A program made the position numbers and the translations under genes. Positions 1 to 8,270 of a DNA stretch of 64,000 nt are shown here, piece by piece. The notes under the pieces were generated by a model. It was not told the DNA's origin. It worked only from the letters and a program-made list of their open reading frames with translations, and did no database searches. Within the stretch, counting starts at the first letter, position 1. Each line of letters begins with the position of its first letter. The DNA comes from Neisseria mucosa (GTDB lineage: Bacteria; Pseudomonadota; Gammaproteobacteria; Burkholderiales; Neisseriaceae), in assembly GCA_003028315.1 (NCBI GenBank), contig CP028150.1:1798001-1862000 (forward strand). The letters run 5' to 3'.

Positions 1-528
1 ATCTTCGTTTTTCACATCGGCGTCGATGATGGAATCAATGCGGACTTGGTGGGTTTTGCCGTCGACGGACACAGCTTCCCAGCGGATAACCGCCAGCTCT
101 TTTTGCGCGACGGACAGGAATTTGCACACATCGAAACGCACGCCGAATACGGTGAACGAGCGGCGCAACACGCCGTGCTGCATATCGAGTTCGACGGAGA
201 AGCCGGCAACGTCGTTTTTCGCCAAGTCCACTTCCTGCCCGTCGACAAAGATTCTGACTTTACTGAAATTGAGCGCGTTGATGGCTTTGCCGAAATATTT
301 GGGATAGCCGTTTTTCCACCAGCCGACGCGGGTTTTGTCGGGGAACCACACGCCGGCGATGTAGGTGCCCAAGTGGCTGTCGGCAGAATAGGTTTCCTCA
401 AAGCTGCCGCGCATACCCATATAGCCGTTGCCCAAGCTGGTCAGGCTCTCTTGCAGCCGTTTGTGTTCTTTTTCCAGTTTTGCCGAACGCAGCGTCCAAG
501 GGCTGACTTCCATGATTCTTGTATACAT
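1..528 (-). CDS. mapA: Maltose phosphorylase (GH65), N-terminal part, runs off the window
   Basis: Reading leftward from ATG at 528, an open frame of 176 codons continues past base 1, so only the N-terminus is present. It contains GNGYMGMRG, DSHLGTYIAGV and KTRVGWWKNGYPKYFGKAIN, typical of the N-terminal beta-sandwich domain of glycoside hydrolase family 65 maltose/trehalose phosphorylases. These cytoplasmic enzymes split maltose with phosphate into glucose and beta-glucose-1-phosphate. AGGAG lies 7 bases before the ATG; a second in-frame ATG at 513 is less well placed. The sugar transporter upstream on the same strand ends 122 bases away, consistent with one maltose operon. The catalytic domain is outside the window, so maltose rather than trehalose or kojibiose specificity is inferred from the Neisseria context. 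Confidence 0.82.
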   Translation of the reverse strand, partial: MYTRIMEVSPWTLRSAKLEKEHKRLQESLTSLGNGYMGMRGSFEETYSADSHLGTYIAGVWFPDKTRVGWWKNGYPKYFGKAINALNFSKVRIFVDGQEVDLAKNDVAGFSVELDMQHGVLRRSFTVFGVRFDVCKFLSVAQKELAVIRWEAVSVDGKTHQVRIDSIIDADVKNED

Positions 529-650
529 CGTAAAGCTCCTGTTTTGATGGTTTTATGGCAAACCGTTTTGAAATACGGTTCGCCTTACTTAAATCAAATA
601 AAGCGTCGGCAGAAGTTTCAGACGACCCTCCTGCCGATAAATGAAGAAAA

Positions 651-2003
651 TTATGCGCCACCGTGTGTTTCTTTAATCAGGAACACGGAAAACGCGCCCA
701 GCAGCAGGACGACGCCCCCTACCAAGAACATATTGGCCTGCAAACCGCCCATCATCGGGAACAACATGAAGCTCAACAGCGAAGCAACAATCTGAGGCAT
801 ACAGATGGAGCCGTTGAACAAGCCCAAATAAGTGCCCATATGCTTGCCCGACAAGGCGTTGGTTACAATCGTCAGCGGATAAGTGATGATGCCCGCCCAA
901 GCAATACCGATTAAGATGTAAGACAACACCAGCGCGTATTGGTTGCTGATGAAGAATACGGAGAAAAAGCCGAGCGCGCCCAAAGCCAGGCAGCTGAAAT
1001 AACCCGCCTTAAGGTATCGGTTGGGGATTTTCGCCAATACAAACGAACAAATCACCGCCGCAACCGACTGCACCGCCGCCAATACACCGTACCAGTTGCC
1101 CGCTTCCTGATAGCCTACGGAAGACGCATCGGTCGTGTGCCAGACGTTTTCCGCAATCGCGCCAGCGGAATAAGTCCACATATATTGGAAAGCGAACCAG
1201 CAGAAAAACTGCACCAGAGTGACCGTCCAAAACGCTTTAGGCGCGGTTTTCAAGAGTTCGAACCAGTTGGCTTTTTCCTGATTTGCCGCCACGTCGATGC
1301 CGTGGTAGCGGGCGTAGGTTTCCGGATCGTATTCCTTCACTTTGAAAATCGTGAACGCGCTGGTAATCACCAACAACGCCGCGCCCACATAAAACGCCAC
1401 GACCACGGTCTGCGGCACGACGCCTTTCTCGGCAGTATTCGCCAAACCGATATACGCAAACACAAACGGCAGAATCGCCGCCACAACCGCGCCCGTATTC
1501 GCCAAGAAGCTCTGAATCCCGTAGGCGTAGCTTTTCTGCTCTTCGTTGACCATGTCGCCGACCATCATCTTAAACGGCTGCATCGCCATATTTGACGACA
1601 CGTCCAACAGCGCAATCATCAGCGCGCCGAACGACAAAGCCGCCAGCGACGCATAGCCGAAGCCGAAGCTGCCCGAGTTCGGCATCAAAATCATCACAAT
1701 GACCGCAATCAGCGTGCCGTAAAGCAGATACGGCAGACGGCGGCCGCCCAAGTGCGGCTTCCAAGTGCGGTCGGAGTAATGGCCGACAATCGGCTGTACC
1801 AGCATCCCCGCCAAAGGAGGCAGGATAAAGAACCAGCCGAGGCTGTGCGGGTCGGCGCCGAGCGTCTGGAAGATGCGGCTCATCTGCGAGCTTTGCAGGG
1901 TAAAGGCCGTCTGAACGCCGAGAAAACCGAAACTGAGCATCCAAATCGTGCTTTTCGGCAGCGAGGGCAAGCCCTGCCGCGTAGGTTGCGTATTGTCCGA
2001 CAT
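651..2003 (-). CDS. MFS sugar transporter, maltose operon
   Basis: A 450-residue inner-membrane protein with about 12 hydrophobic segments. The segment LGGRRLPYLLYG after the second helix, together with VGHYSDRTWKPHLG, resembles the loop 2-3 signature of the GPH/sucrose-type MFS permeases, so it probably imports maltose or a related disaccharide with protons. The start at 2003 (MSDNTQ) has AAAGGA 7 bases upstream; a longer frame to 2063 lacks such a site and adds a basic stretch unlikely in this family. It is followed by mapA on the same strand after 122 bases that contain one DUS (about 616-630). Substrate assignment rests on the neighbour. Confidence 0.82.
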   Translation of the reverse strand: MSDNTQPTRQGLPSLPKSTIWMLSFGFLGVQTAFTLQSSQMSRIFQTLGADPHSLGWFFILPPLAGMLVQPIVGHYSDRTWKPHLGGRRLPYLLYGTLIAVIVMILMPNSGSFGFGYASLAALSFGALMIALLDVSSNMAMQPFKMMVGDMVNEEQKSYAYGIQSFLANTGAVVAAILPFVFAYIGLANTAEKGVVPQTVVVAFYVGAALLVITSAFTIFKVKEYDPETYARYHGIDVAANQEKANWFELLKTAPKAFWTVTLVQFFCWFAFQYMWTYSAGAIAENVWHTTDASSVGYQEAGNWYGVLAAVQSVAAVICSFVLAKIPNRYLKAGYFSCLALGALGFFSVFFISNQYALVLSYILIGIAWAGIITYPLTIVTNALSGKHMGTYLGLFNGSICMPQIVASLLSFMLFPMMGGLQANMFLVGGVVLLLGAFSVFLIKETHGGA

Positions 2004-2551
2004 GAGGTAGTCCTTTCGTTTTTTTGTAAAGAAAGCAATAAAACCATTTAAGCATTGACCCAAACCAGCCCTATTCGTTCATTTATCTTTACAATCGGGC
2101 GTTCGAAAAATTAAGGAAGGGGTCGTCTGAAAGCGTAGTTCTGATAAGCACGGGAAAGCGTCATGTTGCCCGTACGCAAAATTTCCCCATTCTATCCACG
2201 ACGGCAGCAAACAGACAACCGTTGCACGTCCCAAACCTGTCTTACATCAAACATAACGGCAAACTTTCTTTTCCCCTATTTACAGAATACATTCCCTGCC
2301 TTTTGCCCGAAAAAGAGAAAAATCCCCACAGACAGTTTTCAGACGACCTTTTTCAATTCACCGTTTAAAATAGTAAACCGCCCTAAAACAGGGTAAAATA
2401 CGCCCCGTTTCCAACACGACGCCTGAATCAGCAGGCTTTTATTATGGACCTTCCCAGTTCGTTTTTACTGAACTTCCCTTCCGGTTTATCCCGAAATACA
2501 CGATAACCATCCCGCCGAAATGCCCTCCCGCATCCGGCGGGCGGAGCATTT
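2004..2551. other. Intergenic region between divergent sugar transporter and mgtE
   Basis: 548 bases with no convincing gene. Two single DUS occur, one near 2120-2133 and one in the opposite orientation near 2337-2350. A 77-codon frame (2163-2396, plus) lacks a good ribosome site and resembles no family I know. No magnesium riboswitch (M-box) fold was recognised ahead of mgtE. Confidence 0.6.
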
Positions 2552-4006
2552 ATGAGCATCGAACAAACCCCTCCGAACCTTGAAAACGACGGTATCGAAA
2601 GCGACGTAGAGCGCGTTTCCGCCGATTTCGACCGTATCCACGCGCTGTGCGAAATCCTCTCGCCCGCCTTCCCGCAGATTGAGGAAGGCGTGCCGATTGA
2701 GGACGAGGCGTTGCGCGAGAAATTTACCGAGCTGACCGTCCTTTTGAACGAGCTGCACCCTGCCGACGTGGCGGCGGTGTTGGAGTCGTTGCCGCCGCGC
2801 GAGCGTAATATCGTTTGGCTGTTGGTCACGCCTGAAGACGACGGCGAAGTGTTGCTGGAAGTCTCCGATGCGGTGCGCGAAACGCTGATCGAGTCGATGG
2901 ACAAAGACGAGCTGTTGGCGGCGGTCGATGACTTGGACGCGGACGAACTGGCGGAGCTGGCGGGCGATTTGCCGCACCAAGTGGTCTATGAAGCCTTGCA
3001 GACGCGCGATGAGGAAGAGCGCGCCCAAGTCAAGGCGGCGATGTCGTATGAAGACAACCAAGTCGGTGCGATTATGGACTTCGAGTTAGTCAGCATCCGC
3101 GCCGACGTTGCCTGCGAAGTGGTGCTGCGTTACCTGCGCCGTTTCGAGAGCCTGCCTGACCATACTGATAAGATTTTTGTGGTCGATGAAAACGACATCC
3201 TGCAAGGCGTGCTGCCCATCCGCAAACTTTTGGTTGCCGATCCCGAAGACTTGGTGGCGGACGTGATGGCGACCGAAGTCGTGCGCTTCCGGCCCGAAGA
3301 CGACGTGGAAGAAGCGGCGCAGGCGTTTGAACGTTATGACTTGGTTACCGCGCCCGTGGTCGATGAAAACAAAAAGCTCATCGGCAGGATTACCATCGAC
3401 GAGATGGTGGACGTTATCCGCGAAGAATCGGAAGCGGATATGTTGAACATGGCGGGTTTGCAGGAAGAGGAAGATTTGTTTGCGCCTGTCTGGGATTCGG
3501 TGAAAAACCGCTGGATGTGGCTTGCCGTCAACCTCTGCACCGCCTTTCTCGCCAGCCGCGTTATCGGCGCGTTTGAAGGCAGTATCGAAAAAATCGTCGC
3601 ACTCGCCGCGCTGATGCCCATCGTTGCCGGCATCGGCGGCAACTCCGGCAACCAAACCATCACCATGATTGTCCGCGCGATGGCGATGGGGCAGTTGACG
3701 GGAATGCAGGCGGGACGCTTGTTGAAAAAAGAAGTCGGCGTCGCTCTGGTCAACGGCATCATCTGGGGAACGGTCATGGGCGTGGTGTCATGGCTGCTGT
3801 ACGGCAGCATCGGCATCGGCTTGGTGATGGTCGCCGCAATGACGCTGAACCTCTTGCTTGCCGCTTCGGTCGGCGTACTCATCCCAGTCATCATGGATAA
3901 ATTCGGACGCGACCCCGCCTTGGGCAGCTCGGTGCTGATTACGGCGGTAACGGATTCCGGCGGTTTTCTGATTTTCTTGGGGCTGGCAACGATGTTTTTG
4001 CTGTGA
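2552..4006 (+). CDS. mgtE: Magnesium transporter MgtE
   Basis: A 484-residue protein with full MgtE architecture. The acidic N-domain covers roughly residues 1-170 (TVLLNELHPADVAAVLESLP). Two CBS domains follow at about 175-300 (FVVDENDILQGVLPIRKLLV; APVVDENKKLIGRITIDEMV). A five-helix membrane part from about 325 carries ALMPIVAGIGGNSGNQTITM, the conserved pore-forming stretch. It is a gated Mg2+ channel in the inner membrane whose cytosolic domains close the pore when Mg2+ is plentiful. The ATG follows CGGGCGGAGCATTT with GGAG at a normal distance. Its own DUS-hairpin terminator downstream is interrupted by an IS element. Confidence 0.95.
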   Translation: MSIEQTPPNLENDGIESDVERVSADFDRIHALCEILSPAFPQIEEGVPIEDEALREKFTELTVLLNELHPADVAAVLESLPPRERNIVWLLVTPEDDGEVLLEVSDAVRETLIESMDKDELLAAVDDLDADELAELAGDLPHQVVYEALQTRDEEERAQVKAAMSYEDNQVGAIMDFELVSIRADVACEVVLRYLRRFESLPDHTDKIFVVDENDILQGVLPIRKLLVADPEDLVADVMATEVVRFRPEDDVEEAAQAFERYDLVTAPVVDENKKLIGRITIDEMVDVIREESEADMLNMAGLQEEEDLFAPVWDSVKNRWMWLAVNLCTAFLASRVIGAFEGSIEKIVALAALMPIVAGIGGNSGNQTITMIVRAMAMGQLTGMQAGRLLKKEVGVALVNGIIWGTVMGVVSWLLYGSIGIGLVMVAAMTLNLLLAASVGVLIPVIMDKFGRDPALGSSVLITAVTDSGGFLIFLGLATMFLL

Positions 4007-4093
4007 GGTCGTCTGAAAAGCGGACGGGAAAGATAAAAGGTCGTCTGAAACCCTGAACTGGCCCCCAAATCTTGGACACTCATAAAAGCCTAT

Positions 4094-4990
4094 TCAGGCG
4101 CTCTGTGCAAGCTGGGTTCTGTATGCGACAGGACTCAGCTTTTTCAATTTCAAACTGCAACGCTCCCGGTTGTAGTAATCCATATAGTCATCTATCTGCT
4201 TCATCAATTCATCTACCGTCAATTCACCTGCGTTATAGAAACACTCCGTCTTCAACACCGCAAAGAAGCTTTCCATCGGCGCATTGTCCCAACAGTTCGC
4301 CTTTCGCGACATGCTTTGAACCATGGAATGCTCCGCAAGCAATTCCCTATACCCCGCCGTACGGTACAGCACACCTTGGTCCGAATGAAGCATCGTTCCT
4401 TTATCAGTCAGACGGGGGGCGGCTTTTTCGAGCATTTCCTTCACCATTTCGCTGTCGGCTCTGCGGCTCATGGCGTAGGCGACGATCTCGCGGTTGAACA
4501 GGTCCAATATCGGCGATAGGTACAGTTTGCCGTCCTTCCCTTTGAGTTCGGTAACGTCGGTCAGCCATTTTTCGTTGGGCTTTCGGGCTTTGAACCGGCG
4601 TTTGAGGAGGTGTTCCGATATCTCGCCCATGGCGGGATGGCGGTAGGCTTTTTTCGCCCGTATGAGGGCTTTCAGTTCCAACTGCTTCATCAACCGCGCC
4701 GCTTTTTTGCGGTTCCAACCCAATGCTGCGGCAATGCGCCTTTGTCCGTAGCGTCCTTTATGCCGCCGGTAGGTTTCGACAAGGAGGGCTTTGTCGGCTT
4801 CGTCGGGATCGGGTCGGTCTTGGTGATGGTAGTAAAAGCTGCTTTTGGGCAGGTTTGCGATGTGCAGTAGGTATTTGAGCGGGTGTTGCGCCCTCAGTGT
4901 TTGGACGGTTTGGCTTTGTCCTTTTCGGTCCGCTTTTGGCTGAGGGCTTTTAACTCCTTTAGGTAGGCGACCTCTGCGCGCATATAGCAC
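4094..4990 (-). CDS. IS3-family transposase OrfB (DDE integrase core)
   Basis: A 298-residue frame opening at GTG 4990. It has the HTH_21-type region (SSFYYHHQDRPDPDEADKAL; HKGRYGQRRIAAAL) followed by an rve-type DDE integrase core. The catalytic acids are visible: Asp in LTDVTELKG, Asp in LHSDQGVLYR, and Glu in APMESFFAVLKTE. It overlaps orfA by 97 bases in the -1 frame relative to orfA, the standard arrangement for an OrfAB fusion made by programmed -1 frameshifting. Candidate A-rich slip codons lie near the end of orfA, but no perfect slippery heptamer was identified. OrfB alone is usually not the active transposase in this family. Confidence 0.9.
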   Translation of the reverse strand: MLYARRGRLPKGVKSPQPKADRKGQSQTVQTLRAQHPLKYLLHIANLPKSSFYYHHQDRPDPDEADKALLVETYRRHKGRYGQRRIAAALGWNRKKAARLMKQLELKALIRAKKAYRHPAMGEISEHLLKRRFKARKPNEKWLTDVTELKGKDGKLYLSPILDLFNREIVAYAMSRRADSEMVKEMLEKAAPRLTDKGTMLHSDQGVLYRTAGYRELLAEHSMVQSMSRKANCWDNAPMESFFAVLKTECFYNAGELTVDELMKQIDDYMDYYNRERCSLKLKKLSPVAYRTQLAQSA

Positions 4991-5244
4991 AACTCTTCAA
5001 TAAGCTCTGCCTGTGTTTTTTCTTGGTCGGGTTTATCTGCGATGAAGGGGTTTTTGCGGTGTTGGGGCATGGTTTTGGATTGGGGATGTTCGAGTGCGCC
5101 GATACCGCCTTCTTGATAGGCGCGTATCCATCGTCTCAGGTGGGTTCGGGAAATGCCGTAGTGGTCTGCGGTACGCTGTTGGCTGCGTATGTGCAGGTAG
5201 TGGAGTACGGCTTGGTATTTGAAGTGTAATGTATATTTGGTCAT
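4894..5244 (-). CDS. IS3-family transposase OrfA (HTH DNA-binding)
   Basis: A 116-residue protein starting MTKYTLHFKYQAVLHYL. A helix-turn-helix at about residues 12-50 (RTADHYGISRTHLRRWIRAY) recognises the IS ends. A C-terminal leucine/charged helix (ELIEELCYMRAEVAYLKELKAL) is the usual oligomerisation zipper of IS3 OrfA proteins. I chose ATG 5244 because the longer frame to 5307 runs through the terminal inverted repeat. Overlap with orfB (4894-4990) provides the frameshift window. Confidence 0.88.
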   Translation of the reverse strand: MTKYTLHFKYQAVLHYLHIRSQQRTADHYGISRTHLRRWIRAYQEGGIGALEHPQSKTMPQHRKNPFIADKPDQEKTQAELIEELCYMRAEVAYLKELKALSQKRTEKDKAKPSKH

Positions 5245-5355
5245 AAAAAAACTGCACCTTGTGAGTTGGAGGGGATGTGTCCAACTTTTGGGGTGCAGTT
5301 CACCCATGTGATTACGGGTTTCAGACGACCTTTTTAACTTTTATGGTGGAGTAAC

Positions 5356-5412
5356 GTGAGTCTAAGAGAAGCAAAGAACTTTCTCACTGAGTACCACAAA
5401 AAACTTCCTTGA
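5356..5412 (+). pseudogene. Possible short gene remnant, 18 codons
   Basis: GTG at 5356 preceded by GGTGGAG opens VSLREAKNFLTEYHKKLP and then stops, five bases before a Correia element. The composition looks like a genuine protein start (amphipathic helix), but no continuation is found after the Correia element. It may be the 5' stump of a gene lost when repeats entered this interval, or chance. I do not recognise the family. Confidence 0.25.
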
Positions 5413-5416
5413 CAGG

Positions 5417-5523
5417 TATAGTAGATTAATTTTAAACCAGTACGGCGTTGCCTCGCCTTACCGTACTATCTGTACTGACTGCGGCTTCGTCGCCTTGTCC
5501 TGATTTAAAGTTAATCCACTATA
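5417..5523. repeat. Correia element (CREE), 107 bp
   Basis: Starts TATAGTAGATTAATTTTAAA and ends AAAGTTAATCCACTATA, with the internal core GTACGGCGTTGCCTCGCC and TGCGGCTTCGTCGCCTTG characteristic of the short form of neisserial Correia repeats. The termini are inverted repeats of about 26 bp. The left terminus has TAGATT where TGGATT is usual, so this copy is slightly diverged. Same length as the copies at 14914 and 41982. The element usually duplicates TA on insertion and can fold into an RNase III-sensitive hairpin when transcribed. Confidence 0.9.
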
Positions 5524-5569
5524 AATTCGGCGGGGTGGCGGGTAGAGCACTGCGATACCTGCCGCGGAT

Positions 5570-5663
5570 CGTAGCGTGGGCTTTGCCCATGAAATCGATG
5601 GCTTGGTTTCCGAGTCGGGCGATAAATAGTATTGTTTTTTTCGTGGGCGAAGCCCACGCTACG
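5570..5663. repeat. Long inverted repeat, 25-bp arms, 44-base spacer
   Basis: Left arm 5570-5594 (begins CGTAGCGTGGGCTTTGCCC) pairs with right arm 5639-5663 (ends GAAGCCCACGCTACG) at 23 of 25 positions. A related single arm lies at 8148-8168 on the other side of ppk. Each arm itself contains a small palindrome, GGGCTTCGCCC. It fits a dispersed small repeat family of unknown name. Confidence 0.75.
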
Positions 5664-5676
5664 GCTGGGTGTGGAT

Positions 5677-5721
5677 AGGTCGTCTGAAACCCTATCTTTA
5701 AGTATTTCAGACGACCTTTTA
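5677..5721. terminator. DUS inverted pair downstream of ppk
   Basis: AGGTCGTCTGAAA at 5677-5689 and its complement at 5705-5717, followed on the plus strand by TTTTATAG. The T run is on the plus strand only, so termination of ppk (minus) from this hairpin would be less efficient; it may mainly serve as uptake sequence. Confidence 0.6.
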
Positions 5722-5835
5722 TAGTGTATGAACCTAAAAATCACCCATTCCGTTATTGCCGTGCAGGCACGGTTCGAATCCTTCTGCCTTCATGAAATAT
5801 TCAAAGACGGCCTTCATTTTAATACCGCCCTCGCT

Positions 5836-7893
5836 TTATCTGCCGTACATTTCCCACAAGCTTTCTTGCAGGCTGAATGCGGGTTCGCCGTTTTCGGGGC
5901 GGGCGCGGAGGTAGCTGCCGTCGGGCTGCATCAGCCAGGCGCGGGTGTTGTCTTGCAGCGCCATTTCGATGCCTTCGCGGATGACGCGGGCTTTGAGTTC
6001 GGGCGTGGTGATGGGGGTGGCGACTTCGATGCGGCGGAAGAAGTTGCGCCCCATCCAGTCTGCGCTGGAGATGAAGGTATCGTCCGCGCCGTTGTTGTGG
6101 AAGCAGTACACGCGGGAGTGTTCGAGCTGTCTGCCGATAATGGAGCGGACGCGGATGTTTTCGGACAGGCCTTTGACGCCGGGGCGCAGGATACACATGC
6201 CTCGCACGATGAGGTCGATTTGTACACCTGCGCTGCTGGCGCGGTAGAGGGCGTCGATGACGCTCGGTTCAATCAGCGAATTCATTTTGGCGCGGATGCG
6301 GGCAGGCTTGCCTGCTTTGGCGTGTTGGATTTCGCGCTCGATGCGGTCGATGACCATTTTGTGCAGGGTAAACGGGCTTTGGTAGAGCTTGTTCAGACGA
6401 CCCGGTTTGCCCAAGCCTGTGATTTCCATAAAGATGGTGTTCACGTCGGCGGTGATTTGGTCGTCGGCGGTGATGATGCCGAAGTCGGTGTAAATGCGCG
6501 ATGTGCCTTGGTGGTAGTTGCCGGTGCCGAGGTGGGCGTAGCGTTTGAGCGCGCCGTTTTCGCGGCGGATGACGAGTGCCATTTTGGCGTGGATTTTGTA
6601 GCCGAATACGCCGTAAACGACGTGCGCGCCTGCGTTTTCAAGCTGCTGTGCCCAGTTGACGTTGTTGGCTTCGTCAAAACGCGCCATGAGTTCGACGACG
6701 ACGGTGACTTGTTTGCCGGCAAGGGCGGCTTTCATCAGGGCGCGGACGAGTTCGGAATTGCTGCCGGTGCGGTAGATGGTCATTTTGACGGCGAGGACGG
6801 CGGGGTCGGCGGCGGCTTCGCGTATCATGTGGACGACGGGGTCAAAGGACTGATACGGATGGTGCAGCAGGATGGGCGATTGTTTCGCCAGTTTGAAAAT
6901 CGAACCGTTCTTGCGCAATGCTTTCAGACGACCTGCCCCGCGTGCGGGAAACTTGAGATCGGGACGGTCAACCAAATCGGGCACGGCATTGAGGCGCACG
7001 AGGTTGACCGGGCCTTTGACTTGGTAAAGCTCGGCGGAGGTGAGTTTGAACTGGGCGAGCAGGAAGTCGTGGATGTGGGGCGGGCAGGTGTCAGCGACTT
7101 CGAGGCGCACGCCGTCGCCGTATTCGCGGTCGTGCAATTCGTTTTGAATGGCGGCGCGCAGGTTTTTGAGGTCTTCTTCATCGACGGTCAGGTCGCTGTC
7201 GCGGGTGAGGCGGAACTGGTGGCAGCCTTTGACCGTCATGCCGGGGAAGAGTTTGCCGACGTGGGCGTGCAGGATGGAGGAAAGGAAGACGAAGCCGCTA
7301 CCGCCGTCGCACAATTCGGCGGGCAGGGGGACGACGCGCGGCAGGATGCGCGGGGCTTGCACAATCGCCATGCCGGAGGGGCGGCCGAATGCGTCCGTGC
7401 CTTCAAGTTCGACGGCGAAGTTGAGCGATTTGTTCAGCGGGCGCGGGAAGGGGTGCGACGGGTCGAGTCCGATGGGGGTGAGGATGGGCAACAGTTCGGC
7501 GTCAAAATACTGCTCAATCCATTTCTGTTGTCCTTGCGTCCAGTTGCGGCGGCGGTAGAAGTGGATGCCTTGTTTGCCCAGTTCGGGCTGCAAGACTTCG
7601 TTGAACAGGCGGTATTGCTCCTGTATTAGAGAGTGAGCTTCGGCGGCGACGGCGGCGATGGTTTCGGACGGCGTGGTGCCGTTGTCCAAACGCTCGTGCG
7701 GATTCATTTTTTGCGCACGTTTGAGCCACGCCATGCGTACCTCGAAAAATTCGTCGAGGTTGGAAGAGACGATGCACAAAAACCGCAAACGTTCCAAAAG
7801 CGGCACGTTTTCATCCTGCGCCTGCGCCAAAACGCGGCGATTGAAAGCGAGCAGGCTCAGTTCGCGGCAGAGGATGCGGTTTTGTTCGGGCAT
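5836..7893 (-). CDS. ppk: Polyphosphate kinase 1
   Basis: A 685-residue enzyme that reversibly polymerises the terminal phosphate of ATP into polyphosphate. The N-domain opens with ILCRELSLLAFNRRVLAQA. The two phospholipase-D-like catalytic halves include GYKIHAKMAL, whose His falls at residue 435, the same number as the autophosphorylated His435 of the E. coli enzyme. GTGNYHQGTSRIYTDFG and the C-terminal ISSADWMGRNFFRRIEV are also canonical. The start at 7893 (MPEQNR) has AGGAG 6 bases upstream; a 33-codon upstream extension is not supported. No exopolyphosphatase gene (ppx) is adjacent. Two DUS lie inside the gene (near 6404 and 6926). Confidence 0.96.
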   Translation of the reverse strand: MPEQNRILCRELSLLAFNRRVLAQAQDENVPLLERLRFLCIVSSNLDEFFEVRMAWLKRAQKMNPHERLDNGTTPSETIAAVAAEAHSLIQEQYRLFNEVLQPELGKQGIHFYRRRNWTQGQQKWIEQYFDAELLPILTPIGLDPSHPFPRPLNKSLNFAVELEGTDAFGRPSGMAIVQAPRILPRVVPLPAELCDGGSGFVFLSSILHAHVGKLFPGMTVKGCHQFRLTRDSDLTVDEEDLKNLRAAIQNELHDREYGDGVRLEVADTCPPHIHDFLLAQFKLTSAELYQVKGPVNLVRLNAVPDLVDRPDLKFPARGAGRLKALRKNGSIFKLAKQSPILLHHPYQSFDPVVHMIREAAADPAVLAVKMTIYRTGSNSELVRALMKAALAGKQVTVVVELMARFDEANNVNWAQQLENAGAHVVYGVFGYKIHAKMALVIRRENGALKRYAHLGTGNYHQGTSRIYTDFGIITADDQITADVNTIFMEITGLGKPGRLNKLYQSPFTLHKMVIDRIEREIQHAKAGKPARIRAKMNSLIEPSVIDALYRASSAGVQIDLIVRGMCILRPGVKGLSENIRVRSIIGRQLEHSRVYCFHNNGADDTFISSADWMGRNFFRRIEVATPITTPELKARVIREGIEMALQDNTRAWLMQPDGSYLRARPENGEPAFSLQESLWEMYGR

Positions 7894-8206
7894 GGTGTTC
7901 TCCTGAAGCGGGTGGGTCGGACAGTTAATTGGGAAGTATAACGCGTTTCGGACGGGCGGGGCAGTGGTGCTGGATGGGCGGGCGGTTGGCAAGGCGGGAG
8001 GTCGTCTGAAAAGACAGATTCACTATAAAAGCAAACGCATTTACAAAAGCAGGGCTAAGATGAAAAACCATAAAAATAGTCGTCTGAAAACGAATGTGGC
8101 GGGTTTGCTCTATCGTTTCAGACGACTATTTTCATCAGAGGAAGATTCGCGGGTGAAGCCCACGCTACGGGTCGTCGCGGTTGAGTTTAAACCGTTTCAA
8201 ATAATA
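7894..8206. other. Intergenic region upstream of ppk with variant DUS hairpin
   Basis: No gene. It holds a single AGGTCGTCTGAAA near 7998-8011 and an inverted pair of the variant ATAGTCGTCTGAAA (8075-8090 with 8115-8130). One arm of the CGTAGCGTGGGC repeat lies at 8148-8168. Plus-strand frames here are short and lack ribosome sites. Confidence 0.6.
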
Positions 8207-8246
8207 AAAGGTCGTCTGAAACCCGTTTTCAGACGACCTCTTTGCC
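8207..8246 (-). terminator. DUS-hairpin terminator of fhs
   Basis: AAAGGTCGTCTGAAA at 8207-8222 and TTTCAGACGACCT at 8226-8239 form a tight hairpin. Read on the minus strand it ends in TTTTATTATT, a good intrinsic terminator 25-30 bases after the fhs stop. Confidence 0.75.
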
Positions 8247-8270
8247 GTTTTATTTCACTGCCGATTCAAA

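Larger units (their letters stand above)
4054..5302 (-). mobile_element. IS3-family (IS150-like) insertion sequence, complete
   Basis: The element is bounded by imperfect inverted ends: TGAACTGGCCCCCAAATCTT at 4054 and the complement of TGAACTGCACCCCAAAAGTT ending at 5302. It is flanked by a 3-bp direct repeat, CCC (4051-4053 and 5303-5305), matching the 3-4 bp duplications of IS150-type elements. Two overlapping minus-strand genes, orfA and orfB, fill it. Both look intact, so it may be active. A second, truncated copy lies at 54570-54856. Confidence 0.9.
4037..5338 (+). terminator. DUS-hairpin terminator of mgtE, split by an IS element
   Basis: Left arm AAAGGTCGTCTGAAACCC ends at 4053; the matching right arm GGGTTTCAGACGACC with a T run lies at 5316-5335. 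Between them is the 1249-bp IS element plus one copy of the duplicated CCC. Removing the IS restores a hairpin with a loop of about nine bases, the usual neisserial pattern. In the present state the arms are 1.26 kb apart and cannot work as a simple terminator. Confidence 0.8.

Noticed and set aside
2163..2396. 77-codon plus-strand frame upstream of mgtE
   Set aside because: No ribosome site, contains a DUS in its reading frame, and shows no protein-like pattern.
2400..2551. Magnesium riboswitch ahead of mgtE
   Set aside because: No M-box-like conserved helices could be recognised, and such leaders are not typical of Neisseria.
4904..4990. A perfect -1 slippery heptamer in the orfA/orfB overlap
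   Set aside because: Only shorter A-rich steps such as GAA AAG are present in the orfA frame; frameshifting is likely from gene layout but the site was not pinned down.
5728..7629. A 633-codon plus-strand open frame opposite ppk
   Set aside because: It is the antisense shadow of a well-recognised polyphosphate kinase; its translation is Val/Ala/Phe/Gly/Asp-rich low-complexity sequence with no family resemblance.
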